Source: Bacteroidota bacterium
GTDB lineage: Bacteria; Bacteroidota; Bacteroidia; Bacteroidales; VadinHA17
NCBI GenBank assembly: GCA_029552825.1
Contig: JAKPDL010000211.1
Coordinates: 1 to 41,913, forward strand
Direction of reading: 5' to 3'
DNA: 41,913 nucleotides
Within the stretch, counting starts at the first letter, position 1; each line of letters begins with the position of its first letter. The translations under genes were made by a program, and so were the position numbers. Shown one piece after another: positions 8,301 through 18,393 of the stretch. Under the pieces are notes generated by a model. It was given only the letters and a program-made list of their open reading frames with translations, searched no databases and had not been told where the DNA came from.

Positions 8301-10451
8301 ATGTCCGGAAAACATAAAATTATTTCCTTCAAAATATTATTGGCCTTTAATTGCACAATTCCGGTACTTCTTTCTTCGTGTTCTCAGGAAAGACCAGCTA
8401 TCGACCGGTTTACCCTTGTTAATCGCCATAATATCGAAATCACGACCATTGACAGCCTCAACTCCCTCTCTGTCGGTAATGGCAGGTTTGCTTTTACCGT
8501 TGATATCACAGGGCTTCAGACTTTCCATGAGTATCACTCAAAGGGCATTCCGCTAGGTACAATGGCCGACTGGGGCTGGCATAGAGAAATAAATACCCGG
8601 GGCTACTCATTGCAACAGGTTTATCGCACATGGGATGTCCATGGCCGCAAAATTGACTACGTACACCGATACTCCGACCCGCGCGACTCTCTGAGATACA
8701 GGGCTTCTGAATGGCTCAGGGAAAATCCGCATAAAATACATCTCGGAATGATAGGCCTTGACTTTCCTTCTTCGGATAAACCATTTGCAGGCCTTATTGA
8801 GAACCCACACCAGAAACTGGATCTCTGGAGAGGTGAAATTGAAAGCCGGTTCATGGCTGAAGGAAAGATGGTAAGGGTAAAAACAGTCTGCCACCCTGAA
8901 CTTGATATGGTCTCGGCAGAAATTACCTCATCCCTTCTCTCTGAAAGAAAACTCAGAATAAGGATTCATTTTCCGCTCGGAGTCCCGGGTCAGACGGCGT
9001 ACGACTTCACCAGGCCCAATAAACACATAACAGAGATTCTATCCGGGACAGATACAACAGTTCTTTTCAGACGCAGGCAGGATGATGATGTTTATTATGT
9101 GAAGCTTTACAAACCTCACTCAGCGCTTGTTAGGGGAGGGGAGAGACATCTGTTTTATCTTGAAGCACATCCGGGTGATACGGTGCTTGAATTTTCGTGT
9201 CTTTTTTCAAAGACCATGCCTGTTGACTCTGCCCTGCCAGGTTTCAGTGTAACAGAGGCGGTTTCGGCTTCTTTCTGGAGAGATTTCTGGAGTACCGGCG
9301 GAGCTGTCGATTTTTCGGAATGTACCGACCCGCGCGCAGCTGAACTGGAGAGAAGAGTCATTCTTTCCCGGTATCTTACCCGCATTCAGTGTGCGGGTGG
9401 TTACCCGCCAGCCGAAACCGGACTCTCATATAACACATGGTACGGCAAGTTCCACCTCGAGATGCACTGGTGGCACGGTGTCCATTTTGCCCTGTGGCAG
9501 AAAGAAGAGATACTTGAAAACCAGATGAAGTATTATGAAAAGATATACGATAAGGCTCTTGCCACTGCGCGCCACCAGGGCTACGACGGGGCGAGGTGGC
9601 CCAAAATGACCGACCCTCAGGGAAATGAAAGCCCGAGTAACGTGGGCCCATATCTGATCTGGCAGCAACCCCATTTCATTTATTTCGCTGAACTGCTTTA
9701 CGGGAATGCAAAAAGTGAAAAGGATAAAAAAGCTGTTCTTGAAAAATACAAAGACCTTCTTTTCGCAACAGCTGATTTCATGGCATCATACGCATGGTAC
9801 GACAGCACAGGTAACAGGTATGTTCTGGGTCCGGCTCTTATCTCAGCCCAGGAGAGCTTAAGGCCAGAGACGACAATCAACCCAACGTTCGAACTTGTTT
9901 ACTGGTACTGGGGACTGAAAACTGCAGAGCAATGGCGTAAACGCATGGGTATGGAACAGAAGAAACGATACAGCGATGTTCTGAAAAAGCTTTCATCCCT
10001 GCCTGTAAAAGACGGTGTGTACCTTTGTTCGGAAGATACCCGGGATACATGGGAAAACCCACGCTATATGAGCGACCACCCCATTATTGCAGGTATCGCA
10101 GGCATGATACCTGAAACACCTCTTGTAGATAAGAAAATTCTCCGGAATACTCTCGGCACTATTCAAAAAGTGTGGAACTGGAACACTACATGGGGATGGG
10201 ACTTTCCGCTGCTTGCAATGTCGGCTGCAGCTACAGACCGGCCGGAGCAGGCTGTCGACTTTCTGCTTATGGACGCTCCAAAAAACAGATACCTTCTCAA
10301 CGGACATAACTTTCAGGATGCAACAAGGTTGATGATATACCTGCCAGGTAATGGTGGATTGCTTACAGCAGTTGCTTATATGTGCACCTCCGGCAGCTTT
10401 CCCAGGAATGGAAAATGGAAAGTCCGATGGGAAAACCTGAACTCATTATAG
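8301..10451 (+). CDS. Exported six-hairpin-type glycosidase-like lipoprotein
   Basis: This 716-residue protein begins with a lipoprotein signal ending LLSSC (Cys27), so it is probably anchored in the outer membrane or periplasm. The N-terminal half looks like a beta-sandwich, with GNGRFAFTVDITGLQTF near the start. The C-terminal half has the (alpha/alpha)6-barrel look of GH65/GH95-type enzymes, including FHLEMHWWHGVHFALW, GYDGARWPKMTDPQGNE and PHFIYFAELLY. In that clan a Glu in the GNE region often acts as general acid; assigning it here is inference. It faces two other glycosidases (GH16 and GH31) that are transcribed towards it, suggesting a small polysaccharide-use cluster. The substrate is not predictable. 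Confidence 0.7.
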   Translation: MSGKHKIISFKILLAFNCTIPVLLSSCSQERPAIDRFTLVNRHNIEITTIDSLNSLSVGNGRFAFTVDITGLQTFHEYHSKGIPLGTMADWGWHREINTRGYSLQQVYRTWDVHGRKIDYVHRYSDPRDSLRYRASEWLRENPHKIHLGMIGLDFPSSDKPFAGLIENPHQKLDLWRGEIESRFMAEGKMVRVKTVCHPELDMVSAEITSSLLSERKLRIRIHFPLGVPGQTAYDFTRPNKHITEILSGTDTTVLFRRRQDDDVYYVKLYKPHSALVRGGERHLFYLEAHPGDTVLEFSCLFSKTMPVDSALPGFSVTEAVSASFWRDFWSTGGAVDFSECTDPRAAELERRVILSRYLTRIQCAGGYPPAETGLSYNTWYGKFHLEMHWWHGVHFALWQKEEILENQMKYYEKIYDKALATARHQGYDGARWPKMTDPQGNESPSNVGPYLIWQQPHFIYFAELLYGNAKSEKDKKAVLEKYKDLLFATADFMASYAWYDSTGNRYVLGPALISAQESLRPETTINPTFELVYWYWGLKTAEQWRKRMGMEQKKRYSDVLKKLSSLPVKDGVYLCSEDTRDTWENPRYMSDHPIIAGIAGMIPETPLVDKKILRNTLGTIQKVWNWNTTWGWDFPLLAMSAAATDRPEQAVDFLLMDAPKNRYLLNGHNFQDATRLMIYLPGNGGLLTAVAYMCTSGSFPRNGKWKVRWENLNSL

Positions 10452-10532
10452 AGCTCAATAAAAATACCCTGTAAAACCTCCGGGTCTGTAATGTGTTCCT
10501 TGTGCTAAAAAAATAATTGCTACAAGGATTAA

Positions 10533-11294
10533 CTACTTCATTTTGTGCACTCTTACCCAGTCGACAAACACCGTATCGGGAAAGACCGATGTTGAATCGG
10601 GATTGCCGGGCCATGAGCCTCCGATTGCAAAGTTCAGCAGGATGTAAAAGGGCTGGTGAAACTCATGTGTGCTGTTTACACTGTCTTTTATGCTTATCCC
10701 GAAATATCTCCGTCCGTCAACAAGCCATACCAGCGAATCAGGCGTCCAGTCAACTGCATAAACATGGTATTCCCTAACGTCGCATGGAATCTGCCCTCCT
10801 GAGCTTTTATGGTTTCTGTTTTCATCTTCCCAGTGTGCTGTTCCGTGGAGGATAAGAGTACTGTTGATATGTTCCATAATATCAATCTCTCCGCATTCGG
10901 GCCATCCCACCTGCGGCCTGTTTTTCCCCATCATCCAGAAGGCAGGCCACTTTCCCTGCCCCACAGGCAGCTTCATCCTTGCCTCAATGAGACCGTACTG
11001 GAAATAATGCTTCCCTTCAGTGTTGATACTTGCCGAAGTATATTCAAAACCTTCCCACGGCTCTTTCCTTCCTATTAGCATCAGATTACCATTTTTAACT
11101 ACGGCGTTCTCCTGTCGCCTGTAGGTGTAATACTGAAGCTCCCTGTTTCTTATGTAGCCAACTTCGTATCCCCATCTGGATGAATCAGGAAGACCTGTAT
11201 AATTGAATTCATCCGACCAGATGATATCACTCTTTTCCTGTTTGCAGGAAATAAAGGCCAGAAAGAAAATTGGCAGAAAAACTGTCTTTTTCAT
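10533..11294 (-). CDS. GH16 family beta-glucanase (laminarinase-like) lipoprotein
   Basis: The start encodes a lipoprotein signal with Cys17 (FISC). The rest is a single GH16 beta-jelly-roll of about 235 residues, the usual catalytic-domain size. The family signature E-x-D-x-x-E is clear in GEIDIMEHI: Glu136 (nucleophile), Asp138 and Glu141 (acid/base). Aromatic residues lining a glucan cleft are seen in WPAFWMMG. GH16 enzymes of this type cut beta-1,3 or mixed beta-1,3/1,4-glucans, or sometimes agars. It lies 86 bases downstream of the GH31 gene on the same strand and may be cotranscribed with it. Confidence 0.9.
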   Translation of the reverse strand: MKKTVFLPIFFLAFISCKQEKSDIIWSDEFNYTGLPDSSRWGYEVGYIRNRELQYYTYRRQENAVVKNGNLMLIGRKEPWEGFEYTSASINTEGKHYFQYGLIEARMKLPVGQGKWPAFWMMGKNRPQVGWPECGEIDIMEHINSTLILHGTAHWEDENRNHKSSGGQIPCDVREYHVYAVDWTPDSLVWLVDGRRYFGISIKDSVNSTHEFHQPFYILLNFAIGGSWPGNPDSTSVFPDTVFVDWVRVHKMK

Positions 11295-11380
11295 TGTTGA
11301 TGGATTTAATCATTCCGTTTATTGTCTAAAAATAAAAAAAATTACCTGACAGATTTGATTATGAAATTATTTAAGGAAAA

Positions 11381-13576
11381 TTATTTTTTCTGCTGATTCA
11401 GGCTCATAAACCTGAAGGTCACGTTCCCGATGTTGTCGGGCTTCCATTTTTCTGCTTTTGATATTGAACCGGTCATCCTTCCGTTTTTGCCCGGTTCAAC
11501 CCTGATTTCTCTCCATGAGAAAATACCTTTTTCATAATCAAATGTCTCACCATCGTCGTCATAAAGCAGGTAGTGTCCCTCTTTTGTTCCGTAATGCCGT
11601 ATTTCGAGATCATATTTCTTACCTGCAGCCGGAGCCTTTGAATATGGTGGCATCATAGGGATGATACCGCCATCTTTTACGAAGACAGGTATTCGGTTCA
11701 GTCCGGGAGTGACAGTTATTATTTCGCCGTTACCCGCATATTCTCCGGTATAAAAATCGTACCAGTTGCCTTTCGGCAGAATAACTTTTCTTGATGTTTG
11801 TCCGGCAAACAGGGGAGCCACCAGAAGATATTCTCCAGCCATATACTGGTCTTTTATTTCTCCTCTTAATGCTTCGAGATATGGATTATCTTCCAGGTTG
11901 GCATTTTTTATTTCCTCTGTCTCCACCGGGTTAAAACCTTCCTCGAGTACCATGCTTCTGAATGGTGGCGTTCCATCGTAATGGTATTTCGCAAATTCGG
12001 TATAGAAGTATGGTATAAGTTGCATCCGCAGGTATGCGTAATATCTAACATCATCTTCAACTTCCGGGAACGACCAGGGTTTTGTACCTGAAGCCCATGC
12101 ATTGATCATAGCCATAGGAGAGAAGCAGACAGTCTGGAATCTTCTGATCCACTCTTCAGCTGTTTTCGAGCTTCTCACCTCAGGTGTCCATAAAACGCCA
12201 CAGAAGCCACTGTTGATAAGAGCAGTAATAAAATCTTCATGGCTGTAATAATCGTTGTAGATCACATAAGGAAACGATACCCCGCCGCCGTTTGATGCCC
12301 TTGTCAATCCCCATGTGCGGCGGTTTGCTTCGCGGAACATTTCCGATGTTATTCTCTGAAGCAGCAAACCATATGTTTGTCTCATCTGTTCGGCGCTGTT
12401 ACCCGAAGGAAATATGGCTACATCAGGCCATAACCACCTGTCGTAACCGTCAACTTCGTCAATCTTGTATCCTGATATGCCAATTGAGACCTGACTCTTC
12501 TTCAGCTGGCCGGTGAATATCTCCTGTGCCTCTTTTATACTGAAATCAGGAACAATACCACCCCAAACATTATGAGAGCCTGTGTAGGGTAATATTTTTT
12601 CATAAACAGGGGATTCGGGTGATACATAAGGATTTGTCCAGAGGTTAAGCCTGATACCTTTTTCAAGCATCGTTCTGACGAAACCTTCCGGGTCGGGGTA
12701 TCTTGTTTTGTCCCATTCAAAAGTGCAAGGGTAGGCTCTGCTTTGCCATCCCGGTTCCAGACCAATAAAATCTAACGGAAAGTTATGAGCATCAAACTCT
12801 TCTGCTTCCCTTATAACCTGTTGTGAAGTATAAAGTGTTGGTACTCTCTGGGTGAACCCGAGACCCCATCGGGGTGGCAAGGGCCCACCCCCGCAGAAGA
12901 GGTTGAAACGCCTTATTGCATCAAGGGCTGACGGCCCTGCAAAAATATATATCTCGCATCCTGCAGCAGGAACAAGAATGTCAACAGCATCTGAATAAGG
13001 AGCTGATGTCCACCGTTTGTCGGTGTTACGGTCACGTACTGCCGAGGGCTCCTGCCGGTCGCGATTAACCGACGTGCCAGCCCAGACCCTTATATACCTT
13101 GCACTGTTGATAAATACTCCGTATCCCCTGTCAGAAACATAAAACGGAACAGGTGCATGAGTGCGACCATTGTCGGTACCACCATAATGGTCAACATGAA
13201 GAGTGAGAATCTTTCCGCGTTGATAAATGGTTTTGAAATTCAGACCAAAACCAAATATTCTCTCCCCTCTTACAAGAGGGAATTTCAGATAAACCTGCCC
13301 GTCAAAAATTCCGGCTGTAATCAGTGCAGGATCGAGGGGAAAAGGAGCGCTGCCCATTTTTTCGAGCGCCTTTATAACAGGTTTTGCCCCTGAAGCGGTA
13401 AGGAGATTGTACCTTTCAGGTGTGCCAGCCTCCGCTTTCCATATACCCGGCGCTACAGGTTCCCATCTCAGTATTTCCTGAGCTCTGGCCTGTGAAAAGG
13501 AAAAAGAAAATAGAACGATTATTACGGTAAATTTTGAAATACAAACTGATAATGAATGGTTAACAGTTTTATCCAT
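11381..13576 (-). CDS. GH31 family alpha-glucosidase/alpha-xylosidase-like enzyme, exported
   Basis: This 731-residue protein has an N-terminal signal peptide ending near ARAQ. The GH31 layout is present: an N-terminal beta-sandwich, a TIM barrel from about residue 220 and C-terminal beta domains. The likely nucleophile is Asp373 in GYKIDEVDGYD. Asp442 in YNDYYSHED is my best guess for the acid/base. GH31 enzymes release alpha-linked glucose or xylose, or act as sulfoquinovosidases or transglucosidases; this member's substrate cannot be fixed by eye. It is upstream of the GH16 gene on the same strand. No SusC/SusD pair is nearby, so this is not a canonical polysaccharide-utilisation locus. 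Confidence 0.88.
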   Translation of the reverse strand: MDKTVNHSLSVCISKFTVIIVLFSFSFSQARAQEILRWEPVAPGIWKAEAGTPERYNLLTASGAKPVIKALEKMGSAPFPLDPALITAGIFDGQVYLKFPLVRGERIFGFGLNFKTIYQRGKILTLHVDHYGGTDNGRTHAPVPFYVSDRGYGVFINSARYIRVWAGTSVNRDRQEPSAVRDRNTDKRWTSAPYSDAVDILVPAAGCEIYIFAGPSALDAIRRFNLFCGGGPLPPRWGLGFTQRVPTLYTSQQVIREAEEFDAHNFPLDFIGLEPGWQSRAYPCTFEWDKTRYPDPEGFVRTMLEKGIRLNLWTNPYVSPESPVYEKILPYTGSHNVWGGIVPDFSIKEAQEIFTGQLKKSQVSIGISGYKIDEVDGYDRWLWPDVAIFPSGNSAEQMRQTYGLLLQRITSEMFREANRRTWGLTRASNGGGVSFPYVIYNDYYSHEDFITALINSGFCGVLWTPEVRSSKTAEEWIRRFQTVCFSPMAMINAWASGTKPWSFPEVEDDVRYYAYLRMQLIPYFYTEFAKYHYDGTPPFRSMVLEEGFNPVETEEIKNANLEDNPYLEALRGEIKDQYMAGEYLLVAPLFAGQTSRKVILPKGNWYDFYTGEYAGNGEIITVTPGLNRIPVFVKDGGIIPMMPPYSKAPAAGKKYDLEIRHYGTKEGHYLLYDDDGETFDYEKGIFSWREIRVEPGKNGRMTGSISKAEKWKPDNIGNVTFRFMSLNQQKK

Positions 13577-13885
13577 AAGAAATATGATTTAAAATATTCC
13601 TGCTGTAAGATAACTAAAATGATTTCCCATTATGCTTTTTACGAAAAAACTCAGATTTAATCCTATATAACATGCAGCGAAAAAATATTTCAACAGTCTA
13701 TTAAACATGAAAATTTTTGCCGAAAAACCTGGCTGGAAAGATTTTCATGAGGATAAGATTCTGGAAGGAGCTCCGTACATAATCTTTAAACCTTGTTTTA
13801 CCGGTAGAAAATAACAAATTACCGATAACATATTGGAGACATTAATATTATGGTATAGCTTTGAAAAATTTTAAACGTCTTGACA
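13577..13885. other. AT-rich intergenic region between divergent genes
   Basis: About 309 bases separate the GH31 gene (minus) from the DUF6263-like gene (plus). It should hold both promoters, but no consensus TAnnTTTG with a good TTTG partner was identified. The only other content is a 35-codon frame listed separately. Confidence 0.5.
13707..13814 (+). CDS. Possible 35-residue small protein
   Basis: An ATG at 13707 opens a 35-codon frame ending with TAA at 13814. It begins MKIFAEKPGWKDFHED and ends KPCFTGRK. The composition is protein-like (aromatic, charged, Pro and Gly residues) rather than the low-complexity translation expected of AT-rich spacer. I recognise no family. It could also be a remnant of a larger gene. 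Coding status is unproven. Confidence 0.25.
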   Translation: MKIFAEKPGWKDFHEDKILEGAPYIIFKPCFTGRK

Positions 13886-14833
13886 ATGAAAAAGATATTG
13901 TTGCCAGTTCTTTCCTTCGTTTTTATTTTGCCGGTTATAGCGCAGCAGAGTGTTAATCTCCGGTTGAATCCTGAGAAGAATAAGACCTACCGGTTGAGGT
14001 CTGTTTCGCACCAGACAGTTTTACAAACAGTTAGCGGTAATCAACAAACTGTTGAGTCTGATGTGATATATAGTTTTTCTCTGAAGATGCTTGATGCAAC
14101 ACCCGAATTTATGGTTGCTGAAGTTCATTTTGACACATTGATTACAAAAACAAATACCATGGGGAGAGTTGAAACAATCAGCTCTGCTGATGAGGGCGAT
14201 ATTAAATCGTCAGAGGCTTCGAAAGTTATGTCGTATATTATGAACAAACTCAGTAAAAATGCCGTATTCGTAAAACTGAATTACGCCGGACAGCCTCTTG
14301 AAATTATCAATGCAAAGATTCTTTCGGATTTAATTCTGAAAGATACTGCTTCGATAACGCTTTCTGAGCCTGCAGCCTCCGCACTGAAAACGCAGATAAT
14401 AAATACTGTAAGCGAGAATAATCTTAAAACGATGATCAAAAACTTTACGTGGCATCTGCCAGCGGCACAGGTTTCAAAAGGAACTGAATGGAAAATATAC
14501 GACCAGATTAATTCAGGAGGAATGCTGCTGATGGTAAGTTCGAAATTTCGACTCGAAGGTTTAAACGGAAATAATGCTCTTATTACGGTAGAATCGGAGA
14601 TAAAGGTACCTGAAAATGCACCTCCAATAAAGTCAGCAGGAGCCACAGTAACATATAACAGCCTTACCGGTATGGGTAAATCAAATATGGTGGTTGATAC
14701 TGAGACAGGGCTATTGGTTGAGAATAAAACCCAGACGCGCATTACAGGAAACCTCAGCATAAGCGCCCCGGGGTTCAGTATGGAGATGCCTATGGATATT
14801 AACGGAGAAACCGTTGTAAGAGCAGTTAAGTAA
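13886..14833 (+). CDS. Exported DUF6263-like protein of unknown function
   Basis: The ATG at 13886 is preferred over the TTG two codons upstream because it gives a standard signal peptide (MKKILLPVLSFVFILPVIAQ). The mature part of about 295 residues is beta-rich. It fits the DUF6263 type found in Bacteroidota, with a start like NLRLNPEKNKTYRLRSVSHQ and a later segment WHLPAAQVSKGTEWK. It lies 12 bases before the outer-membrane barrel gene on the same strand, so the two are probably cotranscribed. The biochemical role is unknown. Confidence 0.65.
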   Translation: MKKILLPVLSFVFILPVIAQQSVNLRLNPEKNKTYRLRSVSHQTVLQTVSGNQQTVESDVIYSFSLKMLDATPEFMVAEVHFDTLITKTNTMGRVETISSADEGDIKSSEASKVMSYIMNKLSKNAVFVKLNYAGQPLEIINAKILSDLILKDTASITLSEPAASALKTQIINTVSENNLKTMIKNFTWHLPAAQVSKGTEWKIYDQINSGGMLLMVSSKFRLEGLNGNNALITVESEIKVPENAPPIKSAGATVTYNSLTGMGKSNMVVDTETGLLVENKTQTRITGNLSISAPGFSMEMPMDINGETVVRAVK

Positions 14834-14845
14834 CTAATTTTAAAC

Positions 14846-17224
14846 ATGAAAAAATCATTTATCGCTTTTATTGTAGTACTGATATTTATATCTTTTGCCA
14901 CTGAAGCACAAACTCTCAAAGGGTACGTTTGCTATGAAAAGGATAAAACACCGGTACAGTTTGCTACTGTTGCCCTTTTACAATTACCGGATTCTGCAAT
15001 AGTTACAGGTGTAATTACCCTTACCGATGGAGCATACACACTTGAAAATATAAAACCAGGCAGCTACTTCGTTAGGGCGAGTTTTGTTGGGTACAGGACG
15101 GCGGGTAAGTTAGTTAATGTAGCAGGTACTGAGAAGGAAATAGTTGTTGACACCATTTACCTTGCCGAGACTACGGCAGTTCTTGATGAAATAATGGTAG
15201 TTGGAGAACGTCTGAAGGGAAAAGAAATGGTTGACCGCACTGTTTATTCAATTCCGGAAGCGGTAAGCAAATCTTCAACTAATGGATATGATCTTCTGAA
15301 AAAAATTCCTCAGGTAAATGTAGATTTCCAGAATAATATTACCCTTAATGGAAGCAGTAATTTTATTATTCAGGTTGATGGGAGGCAGCGCGACAGGGAG
15401 TACCTTGCCAGGCTACTTCCTTCCGATATTCAGAGTATTGAAATCATTAGCAATCCGGGAGGGAAATACGAAGGTAACATTGACGGTGTTATAAACATCA
15501 TCCTGAAAAAAGAAGCACGTTTTGGAATGAATGGCAACCTACTTGAAGCCCTGAAACCATTCCGTAAAGTTACCAGCGTCACTCAGGGAAGTATTGATTA
15601 TTCGATAGGCAAAATTACCTTTTATGCTACTGGCTCATATATAACGCAGGCACTTAATATCTTTCCGAAAGCCGAGAGCCACTTTGCTACAGCTGACTCA
15701 TCAACATACACCGGTGGTGGCGGAAATATTAAGGTATCAGTCGGCTCTCTGAATGCTGGTATGGATTACTATATGAACGATAAAAACAATTTTAATTTTA
15801 ATATTAGCTATAAACCTATAAGCCAGAATGTTCATTTTCCGAATACCATAACACTTTTCAAGAGCGATATTCCGCTGAACACAATTGCATCGGTTACGGA
15901 TAACAATTTAAAAAGTGACGAAACAGCATTTTCATTTTTCTATAAAAAGACATTCAAAAAACCGGTAGAAGAGTTTACCACTGAGGTGACATGGTATATG
16001 TTCAGGTCTGTTTCAGGTAATTCGTTTTCTAATGTTCGCTATCCTTACGGAAGCGAGGTTGTGCTTGATACATACTCGAGGGTTGAGGACGATTTAAACA
16101 ACCGGAGATACATATCAACAAAGCTCGATTATGTTTATCCTTTGGGTATGAACGCTAAACTCGAGGCTGGCTACCATTTTTACTTTCAGAAAATGGAATA
16201 TGATTTTAAAATAAACAATCAGCCAGAAAGCAACCTGTTTGAATATTCGGAGTTAAGAAATTCCGGTTATGCCGGATTTGCCCTGAATCTTAAAAAATTT
16301 GGGTTCCAGGCATCGCTGAGGATTGAAAACAGCCATATAGCAGCTGATTCGGTTACAAAGCCAGATTATTCATGTTTTCTGCCATCGGCAAATATTCAGT
16401 ATAAATTTTCAGCATCTCACAATCTGAAGTTTACTTACAACCGCAGAATCAATCGTCCCGGTATTTACAGTATGAACCCGTATTACAAAGTGGGGCAGTC
16501 GTACGATATTACTCAGGGTAATCCGAATCTTCGGCCTGACTATCGCGACCGCCTTCAACTGACATACACCTGGAATTTCGGAAGCAACTATTTTTCACCT
16601 TTTGTTTACTATGAATATTTTTCTGACAGGGTAAGCAACCGGTACACAATAACCCGCTCACCTATAAACGGTTCTCTTACTACCATATCAAAACCTTTTA
16701 ACCTCCTTAACGGTTATGAAACCGGTGGGGGCGTAAATGCAGTTTTATGGTATGTGAACATCAGTGCCAGGATTTACAACGGCCACTATAACAGGTATTC
16801 TGAAGGTTCATTCACAATACCATCAAAAGATTATTTTTCCTATACTATTACGTCAACAGCATACAAAACTCTTGACAAAAAGAAGACTATAACTGCATTT
16901 GCTTACCTGCAGTATAATGGTGTGAATATTGAAGCACAAACAAGGACAAGCACCCTTCCCCTGTATGGTTTTGGTGGTCAATGGCAGCTTAAATCTCATT
17001 CAATCGGGCTTTTCTGGCTGTTGCCTTTCTCGAAGATAACAGAATATCAGACTATTGAAACTACAACACCTGTTTATACCTCAATAAACAAAACCGGAAT
17101 AGATTTCGGAAGCTGGTTCCAGTTTCAGTACATGTACAGGTTCAATAAAGGCAGAAATGTAAAGAAACTCGGCCGTAAAGTAGAAATCGAAAGTGACAGC
17201 AAGGCCCAGGCAATAGGGCAATAG
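14846..17224 (+). CDS. Outer-membrane beta-barrel protein of the TonB-receptor-like family
   Basis: The protein has 792 residues, with a signal peptide ending near TEAQ. A carboxypeptidase-regulatory-like beta-sandwich follows at about residues 22–110 (VQFATVALLQ to SFVGYRTAG). A plug-like domain comes next, with SNPGGKYEGNIDGVINIILKK around residues 205–225. The rest is a long run of amphipathic strands ending in the barrel (OMP_b-brl_3 type). The family is common in Bacteroidota and is often annotated as a TonB-dependent receptor, though substrates are mostly unknown. No SusD-like partner is adjacent. It follows the DUF6263-like gene closely, suggesting a two-gene operon. Confidence 0.85.
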   Translation: MKKSFIAFIVVLIFISFATEAQTLKGYVCYEKDKTPVQFATVALLQLPDSAIVTGVITLTDGAYTLENIKPGSYFVRASFVGYRTAGKLVNVAGTEKEIVVDTIYLAETTAVLDEIMVVGERLKGKEMVDRTVYSIPEAVSKSSTNGYDLLKKIPQVNVDFQNNITLNGSSNFIIQVDGRQRDREYLARLLPSDIQSIEIISNPGGKYEGNIDGVINIILKKEARFGMNGNLLEALKPFRKVTSVTQGSIDYSIGKITFYATGSYITQALNIFPKAESHFATADSSTYTGGGGNIKVSVGSLNAGMDYYMNDKNNFNFNISYKPISQNVHFPNTITLFKSDIPLNTIASVTDNNLKSDETAFSFFYKKTFKKPVEEFTTEVTWYMFRSVSGNSFSNVRYPYGSEVVLDTYSRVEDDLNNRRYISTKLDYVYPLGMNAKLEAGYHFYFQKMEYDFKINNQPESNLFEYSELRNSGYAGFALNLKKFGFQASLRIENSHIAADSVTKPDYSCFLPSANIQYKFSASHNLKFTYNRRINRPGIYSMNPYYKVGQSYDITQGNPNLRPDYRDRLQLTYTWNFGSNYFSPFVYYEYFSDRVSNRYTITRSPINGSLTTISKPFNLLNGYETGGGVNAVLWYVNISARIYNGHYNRYSEGSFTIPSKDYFSYTITSTAYKTLDKKKTITAFAYLQYNGVNIEAQTRTSTLPLYGFGGQWQLKSHSIGLFWLLPFSKITEYQTIETTTPVYTSINKTGIDFGSWFQFQYMYRFNKGRNVKKLGRKVEIESDSKAQAIGQ

Positions 17225-17231
17225 GATTCCT

Positions 17232-18289
17232 TTACCTTCCGATTTTTCTGTAAAAGGTCAAACCGTAGCCAACGTTGATATAGAGTGGCATATCTTTTAC
17301 AGGTGGCAGAATGAATAATGTAATTTTTGATTGTGCCTTTGGAGCCAGCTTTGCAGCGTTTGAGGTGAAACTGTTGAAGTTGATGTCAAAACCAAAACCG
17401 GTTGCGTTAAACGAAACATTTGTCTCTCCCTCCTGTGGTATTGTCATTACGATGCTTGGCCTGTATGTAAGTTCGAGTGCTGCACCTTTCCATTTTGTTT
17501 CATTCTTGAATTTCCCCAGCCCTATTGTGTAACCTCCGTTAAGTGAAAGCATTACGTTCATGCTTGTTGAAGAAAATTCTGTTTCGATAGGCAACCCTGG
17601 GTCAATATTTTTAAGTTTGGTTGTTGAACTGGAGAACTGATCCATCAATGTGTAACCCAATACTGCACTGCTCCATGAACGGATACCGGGTTTGTTTTCA
17701 GGAACCTTAAATTTGAGGTAAGAAGCTGTAATCATTACCTGTCCTCCGAATCCTGTCATAGAGAACGCAGGTTTATTAAGACTCAGATAAGTGAGACCAC
17801 CGATGTACGACATACCCATAATTGTTCCTCCTTTCTCAAGCCACTGGAGCCTGATTGTGTCAGATGCAAGTGTCTGTGTCATTGTGTACGACACTGAAAG
17901 ATCCTTCTGGTTGACTTTTGTTCTGGCAGACATACCGGTTCCCGGCACTATTTTGCCGCCCGATACAAGGGTGAGATCCAGCATCCCACCGGGGAAACCA
18001 GTCTCTATGTTACATACCTTGCTGGCGTCGACTACAAAAACAATCTCTCTTTTGCTTAAACCGCTTTTTACCATAACTGAAATGGGCTGTAATGCATCAA
18101 GAGATGCTTTGTAGCTAAATGTTTCGCCATTACGCAACCGGGCCACTTCAGTCCCATTAACGTAAACCGGTAATTTCATGCCTGAATTGAAAATGATTTT
18201 TTTCCGTGTAATATTGATAGTAACTTCTTCCTGTGCCGAAAGGGCATAAAAGAAGAGAACCAGAAAAGAAAAAGAAATAGTTTTTTCAT
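17232..18289 (-). pseudogene. Exported beta-rich protein with signal peptide split off by a 1-base frameshift
   Basis: The open frame 17232–18179 (315 codons from ATG 18179) lacks a signal peptide. Upstream, the same frame stays open and reads SFSFLVLFFYALSAQEEVTI but has no start codon. An ATG at 18289 followed by six A residues (18281–18286 on the plus strand) is one base out of frame. Adding one A would give MKKTISFSFLVLFFYALSAQ joined to the full protein, a perfect signal peptide. The mature protein begins with a PEGA/DUF2846-like segment (KLPVYVNGTEVARLRNGETFSY), followed by beta-rich repeats and an AQSKITLFILPPV segment. The function is unknown. The shift may be a real mutation, a phase-variable or slippage-corrected tract, or a sequencing error in a homopolymer. 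Confidence 0.6.
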
Positions 18290-18393
18290 GATTTTGTCAA
18301 TCAAGATAATAGGTACTTTGTTGCTTATGTTAATATAACAAATAACGTTATGCGATAATTTTTATTTATTTTATTATTTTATGATTAAACATT

